Shown: positions 1-6,120 of the stretch, one piece after another
How the letters are laid out: every line of letters starts with the position of its first letter
How positions within the stretch are numbered: the stretch's first letter is position 1
Origin: Chloroflexota bacterium
Lineage (GTDB): Bacteria; Chloroflexota; Anaerolineae; Anaerolineales; UBA11579
Assembly: GCA_030610225.1 (NCBI GenBank)
Contig: JAUWSD010000048.1
Location: 1 to 8,156, forward strand
Direction: 5' to 3'
DNA: 8,156 nt
Notes under the pieces: model-generated
The model's database searches: none
Seen by the model: only the letters and a program-made list of their open reading frames with translations
What the model was told of the DNA's origin: nothing
Translations under genes and position numbers: made by a program

Positions 1-327
1 CAACCAGGTCTGATCTCAGAGCTAAAACTAACACCCGAAGAGTTCAACCTCAAATTTAAGGGCAGTCCCGTCAAACGGGCAAAACGCCGCGGCTATCTTA
101 GAAATATTGTCACCTCTTTGGGAAATACAAAAAATATGGAACTGATCCCCCACTTATCAGAACTGCTTCGCAGCGAACCTGAACCCTTGGTCCGTCAGCA
201 CACAGCCTGGGCATTAGGTCAGATCGGCGGAAAAGATTCCCTGCAGCAACTGAAGATTGCACTTAATAATGAAGAAGATCAAAAAGTTATAGGTGAAATT
301 AAATTGGCGATAAAAGAGATCAGCTAG
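1..327 (+). CDS. queG: Epoxyqueuosine reductase QueG, C-terminal part (5' truncated by window edge)
   Basis: The first 327 bases are an open frame with no start, giving the last 108 residues of a protein. Visible features are a stretch reading LTPEEFNLKFKGSPVKRAKR (residues 10-29), then RGYLRNIVTSLGN, then a HEAT-like helical repeat containing EPLVRQHTAWALGQIGG. This order and wording is typical of the C-terminus of QueG, the cobalamin- and [4Fe-4S]-dependent enzyme that reduces epoxyqueuosine to queuosine in the wobble position of tRNAs with GUN anticodons. The family is usually about 310-390 residues, so roughly two thirds of the gene, including the cobalamin and ferredoxin domains, lies to the left of the window and was not seen. 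The stop codon TAG at 325-327 overlaps the 3' end of the convergent permease gene by eight bases. Identification rests on remembered family motifs, and I am fairly sure of it. Confidence 0.88.
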   Translation, partial: QPGLISELKLTPEEFNLKFKGSPVKRAKRRGYLRNIVTSLGNTKNMELIPHLSELLRSEPEPLVRQHTAWALGQIGGKDSLQQLKIALNNEEDQKVIGEIKLAIKEIS

Positions 328-1156
328 CTTTCTTTTTCATAGACTGTCCCACAAAAACTATCAAGAAGAACAGGGTACTGACCAGCACAACCGAAGCTCC
401 AGATGGGATTCCCACATAGTAAGACACATACAAACCAAAGATGCCAGCAGCAACGGCGAACAGAGCTGATAGCAGCATCATGTGATGCATGCGCTTTGTC
501 AGAAGGAAAGCTGTCGCCGCAGGTGTGACCAGCATCGCCACCATCAACGCGATCCCGACAGTCTGCAGTGATACTACGATAGTAACTGCGATCATGATGC
601 GCAGCATATTTTCCAGCATCTTTACAGGTAACCTCAAAGTAGAAGCCAGCACTGGGTCAAAAGAAAGCACCATGAACTCTTTATAGAAGAAAACTATCAG
701 GATGATCACAACTCCACCCAGACCCCCTGTCAGCCATAAATCCTGATTTGTAACTCCCAATACATTTCCGAACAATAAATGCGCCAGATCGACCGCAAAG
801 CCCCCCACAGTTGATATCAGGGCTATACCCAGGGCGAACATCCCTGCAAAGATGATCCCGATCGATGTGTCCTCACTCAGCTTTGCCCGTTTGCTTATCG
901 ATCCAATACCCAAAGATGCCAGCACTGCTGTTACCAGTCCCCACCAGAACAGGCTGCCACCAGCGCCGCCGTTAATCACATATCCGACTGCAATTCCCGG
1001 CAATATCGAGTGCGCCAATGCATCCCCAAAAAACGCCATCCCACGCAGAACAATGTAGGTCCCCACTAGCGCGCAAACTATCCCGACCAATACTGCCGCC
1101 GCCATACCGCGCTGCATAAACACATATTCAAGAGGTGAGAAGATCAGATCAACCAT
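320..1156 (-). CDS. Zn/Mn-type ABC transporter, integral membrane permease (ABC-3 family)
   Basis: A 278-residue, highly hydrophobic protein with about seven or eight likely membrane segments. It forms the membrane channel of a metal importer in the cytoplasmic membrane. Family hallmarks of ABC-3 (ZnuB/TroC/MntB-like) are clear: GDALAHSILPGIA at residues 44-56, DLAHLLFGNVLGV at 123-135, SFDPVLA at 165-171, and the long conserved helix QTVGIALMVAMLVTPAATA at 198-216. The length matches the family (about 260-300). The start ATG (1154-1156) shares one base with the TGA stop of the upstream ATPase gene (TGATG), so translation is probably coupled. It is the last gene of the minus-strand operon, and its TGA at 320-322 lies inside the 3' end of queG. 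Whether the substrate is zinc or manganese cannot be told from the permease. Confidence 0.93.
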   Translation of the reverse strand: MVDLIFSPLEYVFMQRGMAAAVLVGIVCALVGTYIVLRGMAFFGDALAHSILPGIAVGYVINGGAGGSLFWWGLVTAVLASLGIGSISKRAKLSEDTSIGIIFAGMFALGIALISTVGGFAVDLAHLLFGNVLGVTNQDLWLTGGLGGVVIILIVFFYKEFMVLSFDPVLASTLRLPVKMLENMLRIMIAVTIVVSLQTVGIALMVAMLVTPAATAFLLTKRMHHMMLLSALFAVAAGIFGLYVSYYVGIPSGASVVLVSTLFFLIVFVGQSMKKKAS

Positions 1157-1971
1157 CAGCAGCAGGCATCGTCTACGAACATGACACCATCCTCCGTTTT
1201 TACAATATGCAAATGATTCCCATAAACATCCATCAATTTCTGTTCTGTAAACACATCTCCGGGATTCCCAAAGCCTTTGATCGTCTGATTCAGGAGCATC
1301 ACTTTCTCAAACCTTTTTGATGCCATACTCAGGTCATGCATGGCTACCATCACGGTTACACCATGCTCTTTGAGCATTCCAATGATACGCATTACCTCTT
1401 CCTGCGAAACAGCATCCAAACCGCTGAAAGGTTCATCCATCAGCATCAACTCAGCTTCCTGAGTGAGTGCCTGAGCAATGAACATGCGCTGCTGCTGCCC
1501 TCCAGAGAGTTCACTGATCTGACGGTCTGCCAGATGAGTGATGCGCACAGTCTCCATATATTCTTCAGCTTTCTGCCAGTCTATCTTCTTTGGCCAACCC
1601 CCAAGTCCAAGCCGTCTGACCCGCCCCATCATGACCACATCACGAACCGTCGCCGGGAAAGACCAGACAACTTCACTGCGCTGAGGTAAATATGCGATGC
1701 AAATATGCTTTCCAGGAGCATGCCCCCCAAGATGAACAAACCCTCTATCCGGTTTGATCACACCTGCTATCAATTTAAATAACGTGCTTTTTCCCGCGCC
1801 GTTCGGCCCTACCACTGCGATCTGCTCTCCACCACCCAGTTTAAAACTCAGATCATTCAAGGCTTTGTGATCATTCATTTGCACCATCACATCATGCACT
1901 TCAAGGAAAGTGGCGTCATGAATATGCTCAGTGCGTTTAGGGAATGGGTTTAATTTGGATATCCAGTTCAT
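1156..1971 (-). CDS. Zn/Mn-type ABC transporter, ATP-binding protein (ZnuC/TroB-like)
   Basis: A 271-residue cytoplasmic ATPase that powers the importer encoded by its neighbours. All nucleotide-binding motifs are intact: Walker A GPNGAGKST at residues 55-63, Q-loop glutamine in YLPQR at 94-98, signature LSGGQQQR at 155-162, Walker B LMLMDE ending in the catalytic Glu180, D-loop SGLD at 183-186 and H-loop His212 in AMHDLS. The segment AYLPQRSEVVWSFPATVRDV is typical of the ATPases that pair with cluster A-I metal-binding proteins. The first 20 or so residues (MNWISKLNPFPKRTEHIHDA) extend beyond the usual family start, but no better internal start precedes the first beta strand, so ATG at 1971 is kept. 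It starts 22 bases after the substrate-binding gene ends and overlaps the permease gene by one base. The protein ends in two cysteines, which is unusual but of unknown meaning. Confidence 0.94.
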   Translation of the reverse strand: MNWISKLNPFPKRTEHIHDATFLEVHDVMVQMNDHKALNDLSFKLGGGEQIAVVGPNGAGKSTLFKLIAGVIKPDRGFVHLGGHAPGKHICIAYLPQRSEVVWSFPATVRDVVMMGRVRRLGLGGWPKKIDWQKAEEYMETVRITHLADRQISELSGGQQQRMFIAQALTQEAELMLMDEPFSGLDAVSQEEVMRIIGMLKEHGVTVMVAMHDLSMASKRFEKVMLLNQTIKGFGNPGDVFTEQKLMDVYGNHLHIVKTEDGVMFVDDACC

Positions 1972-1993
1972 TATATTATTCCAGCAATAAAGT

Positions 1994-2872
1994 TCATTTT
2001 AATGCTGACGCGATCGCTTCTACATTGTAGCGCATTAGTTCAAGATAAGTACTTGCTGGCCCTTCATCTGTGCTCAATGAACCGATATACAGCTCCACCA
2101 GCATGATCCCAAGGTCACTCGTCAGGCTCTCAGCAAGTTCAGGATTGACATCATGCCCGATGAATACTGCAGGCAATCCCAGATCGATTATCAAGTCTAT
2201 CAGCTCGGCCAGTTCATGCGCGGAGGGTTCCGCCAGACTGCTGGCGCTGTGTGAGATAGTCGCTGCCTGCTCAAACCCATACCTGTCTGCAAAGTATCCC
2301 ATTGAGAGATGATCACTCACTAAAACACGATTCTCCATAGGGATCTGGTCTATAGTCTCAAATATCCAGTTATCAAGTTCATTCAATTGGTTTATATAAT
2401 CACGTGCATTCTCCCGGAACTCGGTTTCATTTTTCGTTTGTAATACTGCAAATGCATCACTGATATTCTCAGCCCAGACGACCACATTGGTTGGGTCAAG
2501 CCAGACATGCGGATCACCATCATCGATCTCTATCCCCTCAGACACAACTACGATCTTTTCATTATATTCTTCATCATTCAGGATCGAGTTGAGATATTCT
2601 TCAAGCCCATAGCCGTTAATCAGCACAAGGTCTGCTTCAGTGATGGCAGCAATGTCCTGGGGCGTGGGTTGGTAGCTATGCGGGTCGACCCCGGGTGCTA
2701 ATAAGACCTTTATATTCAATATCCCGCCGTTTATTTGCTCAGCTACATCTCCTATGATAGATGTAGAAACTACAATTTGATATGGATCGCTTTCACCTGT
2801 ATTTGAATCACAAGCGCTTAATATAAAGATCAGAAGAACCAGTATTGTCAGATAGAATTTTTTATTTTTCAT
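1994..2872 (-). CDS. Metal-binding lipoprotein of a Zn/Mn ABC importer (ZnuA/TroA family)
   Basis: A 292-residue extracytoplasmic substrate-binding protein. The N-terminus is a lipoprotein signal: Lys-rich start, hydrophobic core, and lipobox LSAC at residues 18-21, so Cys21 should be lipidated and the protein tethered to the outer face of the membrane. Cluster A-I hallmarks follow: VVVSTSIIGD-like first strand, PGVDPHSYQPTPQD with ligand His65, DPHVWLDP with ligand His122, and SDHLSMGYFADRYGF with ligand His188. The His/Asp-rich loop of classical ZnuA is absent; a short acidic run EIDDGD occurs instead. The fourth ligand position, Asp in TroA-type proteins, appears to be Gly264 in LYIGSLS. 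Zinc and manganese therefore both remain possible. The gene lies 13 bases downstream of pcm and 22 bases upstream of the ATPase gene, first of the three transporter genes. ATG at 2872 is the only start that leaves a complete signal peptide; its ribosome-binding site is weak. Confidence 0.92.
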   Translation of the reverse strand: MKNKKFYLTILVLLIFILSACDSNTGESDPYQIVVSTSIIGDVAEQINGGILNIKVLLAPGVDPHSYQPTPQDIAAITEADLVLINGYGLEEYLNSILNDEEYNEKIVVVSEGIEIDDGDPHVWLDPTNVVVWAENISDAFAVLQTKNETEFRENARDYINQLNELDNWIFETIDQIPMENRVLVSDHLSMGYFADRYGFEQAATISHSASSLAEPSAHELAELIDLIIDLGLPAVFIGHDVNPELAESLTSDLGIMLVELYIGSLSTDEGPASTYLELMRYNVEAIASALK

Positions 2873-2885
2873 ATGCCCATTTTAG

Positions 2886-3560
2886 TTAATAGTTAAAATT
2901 TGTTCTGGGATCTTTATCCCAGCCATGTTCACCATAGAGAGGTACAAAAGCAACATTTGCTACACATTCCTGCACAAATCCTCCAGCTTTTTTCTGCCAG
3001 ACTTCCAACAACTGTGCCCTTGGATGCCCTACTGGGATCACCAGTCTGCCGTCCTCAATGAGCTGATCCTTCAGGGGTTCTGGAACTTCCGGTGCCGCAG
3101 CTGTAACCAGCACAGCATCGTATGGCTCTTCATCCGTCCACCCCAAGGAACCATCACCAAGGTGAACATGAACATTAGTATACCCAAGAGACGCTATCAG
3201 ACTTGATGCTCTTTCTGCCAATTCCGCATGTCTTTCAACAGTATGCACTTCTGCAGCGATCTCTCCCAAAATAGCAGCCTGGTATCCGGAACCTGTCCCG
3301 ATCTCCAGCACTTTTTCACTGCCTTTCAGGTTAAGAAATTCGGTCATCAGGGCAACGATATAAGGCTGGGAGATGGTTTGGTTAAGTCCTATCGGCAGAG
3401 GTCTATCATTATATGCATATCGGACCTGTTCTTCCGGAACAAAAAGATGACGCTCAATTTTTTTCATCGCCTCGAGAACCAGATCATCCCTGATCCCCCT
3501 GCTCTTGATCTGATAATCCACCATCCTAAGGCGCCGCTTCTCATAATTCATAAATATCAC
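2886..3560 (-). CDS. pcm: Protein-L-isoaspartate O-methyltransferase
   Basis: This cytoplasmic repair enzyme transfers a methyl group from S-adenosylmethionine to L-isoaspartyl residues in aged proteins, allowing their return to normal aspartate. The 224-residue product has the family signature region RPLPIGLNQTISQP at residues 53-66, whose TISQP part belongs to the active site, followed by SAM motif I VLEIGTGSGYQAAIL at 84-98, a motif II-like acidic strand VHTVER at 105-110, and PYDAVLVTAAAPEVP at 146-160. Length is normal for bacterial Pcm. Two starts compete: GTG at 3560, whose GTGA overlaps the stop of the upstream RNHCP gene by four bases, and ATG at 3551 (residue 4). Both keep the common N-terminal wording before MVDYQIKSRGI; I give the longer form. 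It sits second in the probable operon, between the RNHCP gene and the metal-binding lipoprotein gene, an unusual association. Confidence 0.93.
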   Translation of the reverse strand: MIFMNYEKRRLRMVDYQIKSRGIRDDLVLEAMKKIERHLFVPEEQVRYAYNDRPLPIGLNQTISQPYIVALMTEFLNLKGSEKVLEIGTGSGYQAAILGEIAAEVHTVERHAELAERASSLIASLGYTNVHVHLGDGSLGWTDEEPYDAVLVTAAAPEVPEPLKDQLIEDGRLVIPVGHPRAQLLEVWQKKAGGFVQECVANVAFVPLYGEHGWDKDPRTNFNY

Positions 3561-3865
3561 TTCATGCTCTGTTCAGCAGCAATTTGGAGGATTACCTCAA
3601 AATCATCTACCTTATCAGCCTTGTTCCACTTTTCATGGCCGCAGTCCACGCAGCGGTGCAATATCCGATACTCCCCTTTTTTCCTGTCAATCTCTATCGG
3701 TGCCATTAAACCCTGGCATTCTGCCAGCCTGTCCCCCGGATTAATATCAACATGCTTGCTCCATAAGCAAACTGGACAGTGATTGGTATATCCGTCACCT
3801 GAAATTGACTTCCCGCAATTCTGACAGATGAAATCCTCAATTAAACGCTGAAATTTTCTGCTCAT
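3557..3865 (-). CDS. RNHCP-domain zinc-ribbon protein
   Basis: A 102-residue protein that matches the small RNHCP-type family as I remember it: a first Cys pair FICQNCGK (Cys14, Cys17), then TNHCPVCLWSKHVDINPGDR (residues 27-46, with Cys30 and Cys33; the usual Arg-Asn-His-Cys-Pro is Thr-Asn-His-Cys-Pro here), then Cys50 in the AECQGLMAPI segment, and a last pair HRCVDCGHEKWNKAD (Cys72, Cys75). The paired cysteines predict bound zinc in one or two ribbons. The molecular role of the family is not known to me; nucleic-acid or protein binding would be a guess. It has no signal peptide or membrane segment. It begins the probable five-gene operon, and its TGA overlaps the GTG start of pcm. No clear Shine-Dalgarno precedes the ATG at 3865, and a TATAAT lies only nine bases upstream, so the mRNA may be almost leaderless. 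Confidence 0.82.
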   Translation of the reverse strand: MSRKFQRLIEDFICQNCGKSISGDGYTNHCPVCLWSKHVDINPGDRLAECQGLMAPIEIDRKKGEYRILHRCVDCGHEKWNKADKVDDFEVILQIAAEQSMK

Positions 3866-3874
3866 CTTGATTTA

Positions 3875-3880
3875 ATTATA
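3875..3880 (-). promoter_or_regulatory. Candidate -10 box for the RNHCP-pcm-metal transporter operon
   Basis: On the minus strand these six bases read TATAAT, a perfect sigma-70-type -10 hexamer, nine bases before the ATG of the RNHCP gene. Transcription would begin about two bases before the start codon, giving a leaderless or nearly leaderless message, which fits the absence of a Shine-Dalgarno sequence. No good -35 hexamer lies at 16-18 bases. A competing -10, TATAAA at 3911-3916, would give a leader of about 40 bases containing the dyad at 3888-3901. An AT-rich context makes chance matches likely. Confidence 0.4.
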
Positions 3881-3887
3881 AGATAAA

Positions 3888-3901
3888 GTTTGAAATCAAA
3901 C
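3888..3901. promoter_or_regulatory. 14-bp inverted repeat, candidate operator
   Basis: The sequence GTTTGAAATCAAAC has perfect six-base arms (GTTTGA / TCAAAC) around a two-base centre. It lies seven bases upstream of the candidate -10 box, over the place where a -35 would be, and just downstream of the alternative -10 at 3911-3916. In either reading a bound protein could block transcription of the operon that includes the metal importer. It does not match a consensus I can name for Fur, Zur, MntR or AdcR. That it is an operator is an inference from symmetry and position only. Confidence 0.33.
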
Positions 3902-3935
3902 TCTCTGATTTTTATAAACACATCTTTGCTCGGTT

Positions 3936-3972
3936 AAAATAAAAAGGCCAGCAATGAATATTGCTGGCCTTT
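3936..3972 (-). terminator. Rho-independent terminator of the MBL / 99-residue protein operon
   Basis: Bases 3943-3955 and 3960-3972 are perfect inverted repeats (AAAGGCCAGCAAT / ATTGCTGGCCTTT), giving a 13-bp stem with a four-base loop. Read on the minus strand, the stem is followed by TTATTTT, and the stem itself ends in three T, so there is a T-rich tail. It begins 22 bases after the stop of the 99-residue protein gene and separates the two minus-strand operons. The plus-strand side has only a short T run, and no plus-strand gene precedes it. Confidence 0.92.
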
Positions 3973-3994
3973 CTCATGGTAATTATATCTAAAT

Positions 3995-4294
3995 CTACCA
4001 GCTCTTTTTTGCCGGGATAACCTTATAGTCAAAATTCTCCGCGAAATCTCCTAATTGCATAGATAGATCGTCCCACCCCTGAGATTTGATCAAGTCAAGC
4101 GCTTTATCCAGGCTGGGGAGCAAGGCTTCAGCTGAAAGTTTAGGTCCCTGACCATAAACTGTGATCCAGGCTTCATTTAATATCAAACCGATATCTTCCA
4201 GTGCTGGGATAAATTCCCGGATATGAAACTCGAAATAATCCTGTTCTTTTCCAGGCAGAATATCCCAGGTCATCAGCAGTTTTACACCCAACAC
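3995..4294 (-). CDS. Conserved small protein of unknown function, possible dimeric alpha-beta barrel
   Basis: A 99-residue soluble protein that I cannot assign to a named family with confidence. The opening VKLLMTWDILPGKEQDYFEF, with an aromatic/acidic helix and a later ITVYGQGP strand, has the beta-alpha-beta pattern seen in ferredoxin-like dimeric alpha-beta barrels (ABM or NIPSNAP-like proteins), but this is only pattern resemblance. No cysteine, signal peptide or membrane segment is present. The start is GTG at 4294, chosen because GGAG lies six bases before it; a shorter form from ATG at codon 8 would lose the first beta strand. It starts 13 bases after the MBL-fold gene ends and is followed by a strong terminator, so the two form a two-gene operon. 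The partner suggests a shared pathway but does not reveal it. Confidence 0.75.
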   Translation of the reverse strand: MLGVKLLMTWDILPGKEQDYFEFHIREFIPALEDIGLILNEAWITVYGQGPKLSAEALLPSLDKALDLIKSQGWDDLSMQLGDFAENFDYKVIPAKKSW

Positions 4295-4300
4295 AAAATT

Positions 4301-4304
4301 CTCC
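4301..4304 (-). promoter_or_regulatory. Shine-Dalgarno GGAG supporting the GTG start at 4294
   Basis: On the minus strand GGAG is followed by six bases (AATTTT) and then GTG. This spacing is good and decides for the rare GTG start of the 99-residue protein over the internal ATG at codon 8, which has no such site at the right distance. It lies in the 13-base gap after the MBL gene's stop codon. Confidence 0.7.
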
Positions 4305-4307
4305 GAT

Positions 4308-4943
4308 CTAACGCTTGTGGTTCAACACAACCAATGTTGTATCTTCTGGTAGGTCTTTTGATTTGATCTTCAACGAATCCAACACTTCAAGTTCCTTACC
4401 GGAACCCATCTGCTTCAGGAAGGTGTCCAAACCCGTCAATTCGAGTTTCAGATCATCGGTTTTGAAATGCATGGGGATCACGATCTTTGGTTCGATCAGG
4501 TTCACGACTTCAGCGGCCTTGCCAGCTGCCAGCCCTTTGCCACCACCTACAGGTACCAGGAGAATATCGACAGATCCCATAGACTCAAGCTCTTTCCTCT
4601 TTGGCACATCCTGTATGTCACCCAAGTGCGCAACAGTTAAACCTTCGTAATCATACACACAAACAATATTATTTCCGTTCTTTTCCCTGTCTCCTACCCG
4701 CAGAGCATTCAGGAAAACACCGCCGATCTCATATTCTCCGGGTCCGGTAATAACCCACTTTTGCTCTTTTACAGCCTTCAAATTTGAATGGCTGGGAGCA
4801 TCATGACTAATAGTCACAATATCAGCCTTAAGTTTTATTTCATCTAAACCTGTCTTCACTGGATCATAGGGGTCAGTTACGATCGTTGACATGCCCCTTT
4901 CTGTGATCCTGAAACAGGATAATCCATACCAAGTTATTTCCAT
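4308..4943 (-). CDS. Metallo-beta-lactamase-fold protein (UlaG/Lactamase_B_3-like) with degenerate HxHxDH motif
   Basis: A 211-residue cytoplasmic protein whose opening MEITWYGLSCFRI, strand STIVTDPYDP, and later ITGPGEYEIGGV, VAHLGDI (residues 104-110) and PMHFKTDD (157-164) follow the layout of the COG2220-type MBL-fold hydrolases related to UlaG. The key metal motif, normally His-x-His-x-Asp-His, reads HDAPSH at residues 47-52: His47 and His52 are kept, while the second His is Ala49 and the Asp is Ser51. The usual GHSCF near the start reads GLSCF. Later candidate ligands His106, Asp109 and His159 remain. The protein may therefore bind one metal, bind it differently, or be non-catalytic. 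I recall similar SHDAP-type wording in Chloroflexota homologues, so this is probably a family trait and not a decaying gene. Start ATG 4943 has a strong GGAGG (4951-4955) seven bases upstream. Its substrate is unknown. Confidence 0.85.
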   Translation of the reverse strand: MEITWYGLSCFRITERGMSTIVTDPYDPVKTGLDEIKLKADIVTISHDAPSHSNLKAVKEQKWVITGPGEYEIGGVFLNALRVGDREKNGNNIVCVYDYEGLTVAHLGDIQDVPKRKELESMGSVDILLVPVGGGKGLAAGKAAEVVNLIEPKIVIPMHFKTDDLKLELTGLDTFLKQMGSGKELEVLDSLKIKSKDLPEDTTLVVLNHKR

Positions 4944-5075
4944 TTAACATCCTCCGTAAGGGCAATTATATCATCCCTGAACTGATTGAAAAACCACGCA
5001 GAAATGTCAATTGATCTAATTTAATAGACTAATATGCCCCTTTTGCTTTTTGTGTTTTCCAGATAACATTAAGAT
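4944..5075. other. Divergent intergenic region between the MBL gene and the glycosyltransferase operon
   Basis: These 132 bases lie between two start codons facing away from each other. The left part holds the ribosome-binding site and extended -10 promoter of the MBL gene. The right part, AT-rich with a C4T4 run at 5037-5044, must hold the start of glycosyltransferase transcription, but the only pairing I can find, TTTTGC with TAACAT at a 17-base spacing, is weak. An eight-base palindrome TCAATTGA sits at 5007-5014, too short to interpret. I see no riboswitch-like or hairpin structure. Confidence 0.6.
4965..4992 (-). promoter_or_regulatory. Extended -10 promoter for the MBL-fold gene operon
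   Basis: On the minus strand 4973-4965 reads TGATATAAT, a perfect TATAAT with the TGn extension. A partial -35, TTTTCA (4992-4987, four of six to TTGACA), lies 16 bases upstream of the -10 hexamer. Transcription would start near 4958, just ahead of the GGAGG ribosome-binding site at 4951-4955, giving a leader of about 15 bases. The arrangement is coherent and drives the two-gene operon ending at the 3936-3972 terminator. Confidence 0.65.
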
Positions 5076-6116
5076 ATGGAAAAAGATGGTTCCGTTAAGA
5101 AAACCAAATGCCTATGTCTTGTTCCTAAAGTTCACGGAACAGGAGGCATGGTCAGTTTTCAGAAAAAATTCACAGCCGGGTTAAAGACCAGGGGTGTTGA
5201 TGTTTGCACAGATCTGGAAGAAAGTCATTATGACGGCGTTCTGGTGATCGGTGGCACTCGCCAGATACCCCAGCTCCGGAATGTTAAAAATAAGGGGATC
5301 CCGATCATCCAGCGCCTGAACGGAATGAACTGGATCCACAGAAAGAAATATACCGGGATCAAACATTTTTTTCGGGCAGAATATGGAAATATAGTGCTCT
5401 CAACCATCCGCAGCAGGATCGCTGACGGGATCGTCTATCAAAGTAAATTCTCAAGAGAATGGTGGGAGCGTAAACATGGCCCAACAAAAGTCCCAAATGT
5501 TGTCGTTCATAACGGTATCGATCTATCCAAATATAAGCCTAAAGGATCCCTATCACTTTCAAAGGAAACTGTGCGGATACAGCTTGTTGAAGGCAACTTT
5601 GGCGGGGGATATGAGATCGGCCTTGAAACTGCTGTAAAGCTGGTGAATCTACTCTCTACTGAACATGATCTCCATGTTGAGCTTGCTGTAGCTGGGAAGA
5701 CATCTGCTGATTTAAAGATGGAGTGGAACGAAAAGTCAGAAGTGCCGATCCTCTGGCACGGTTATGTCTCTCCTGAGCAGATCATCGAATTGAACCGCTC
5801 TGCCCACCTGCTATTTGCATCTGATACCAACGCCGCCTGCCCAAATTCTGTTATCGAAGCTCTTGCCTGCGGCCTGCCTGTTGTCTCCTTTGACACTGGA
5901 GCATTGAAAGAGCTTGTCACCGATGGTGCTGGCCAGATCGTTGATTATGGAGGAGACCCCTGGAAACTTGACCCGCCTGATGTCGAAGCTCTTGCAAAAG
6001 CAGCACTCGAGGTAATTGATAATAATAAGAAATACCGCAAAGCTGCCAGAAAAAGAGCTGAACAGGCTTTTGATTTGGACAAAATGACCGAAGCGTATTT
6101 GGACGCATTCAAATAA
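5076..6116 (+). CDS. GT-B glycosyltransferase, GT4-like
   Basis: A 346-residue cytosolic or membrane-associated sugar transferase. The N-terminal Rossmann-like domain starts with CLCLVPKVHGTGGMVSFQKK (residues 12-31), where the GTGG loop is typical of GT-B acceptor domains. The linker region has VVVHNGIDLSKYKP (142-155), and the C-terminal domain carries the nucleotide-sugar site CPNSVIEALACGLPVVSFDT (255-274) with Glu261. The usual E-x7-E motif is incomplete: the first Glu position is Ala253, preceded by SDTNA. The length is a little short for the GT4 family (often 350-420). Donor, acceptor and linkage cannot be read from the sequence. ATG 5076 is the first plausible start; only a weak AAG stands upstream. 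It is divergent from the MBL gene and is the first of three adjacent glycosyltransferase genes, suggesting cell-surface polysaccharide or glycolipid synthesis. No convincing promoter was found in the upstream 132 bases. Confidence 0.88.
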   Translation: MEKDGSVKKTKCLCLVPKVHGTGGMVSFQKKFTAGLKTRGVDVCTDLEESHYDGVLVIGGTRQIPQLRNVKNKGIPIIQRLNGMNWIHRKKYTGIKHFFRAEYGNIVLSTIRSRIADGIVYQSKFSREWWERKHGPTKVPNVVVHNGIDLSKYKPKGSLSLSKETVRIQLVEGNFGGGYEIGLETAVKLVNLLSTEHDLHVELAVAGKTSADLKMEWNEKSEVPILWHGYVSPEQIIELNRSAHLLFASDTNAACPNSVIEALACGLPVVSFDTGALKELVTDGAGQIVDYGGDPWKLDPPDVEALAKAALEVIDNNKKYRKAARKRAEQAFDLDKMTEAYLDAFK

Positions 6117-6120
6117 AAAT

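Noticed and set aside
322..329. Palindrome AGCTAGCT followed by a T-rich stretch after queG, as a terminator
   Set aside because: Eight self-complementary bases leave no loop and form no stable stem; the T-rich run encodes the Lys-rich tail of the permease.
1336..1689. Plus-strand open frame of 117 codons
   Set aside because: It is antisense to the ABC ATPase core (signature and Walker B region), and its His-rich translation is a by-product of that gene's codons.
3228..3782. Plus-strand open frame of 184 codons
   Set aside because: It lies opposite pcm and the RNHCP gene, both with clear family motifs; its translation shows no recognisable motif and has no ribosome-binding site.
5005..5010. 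Perfect TTGACA on the minus strand as the -35 of the MBL promoter
   Set aside because: It is 34 bases from the TATAAT at 4965-4970, twice the workable spacing, and no other -10 lies 16-18 bases from it.
5007..5014. Palindrome TCAATTGA in the divergent intergenic region as an operator
   Set aside because: Eight AT-rich bases are expected by chance, and it overlaps no convincing promoter element.
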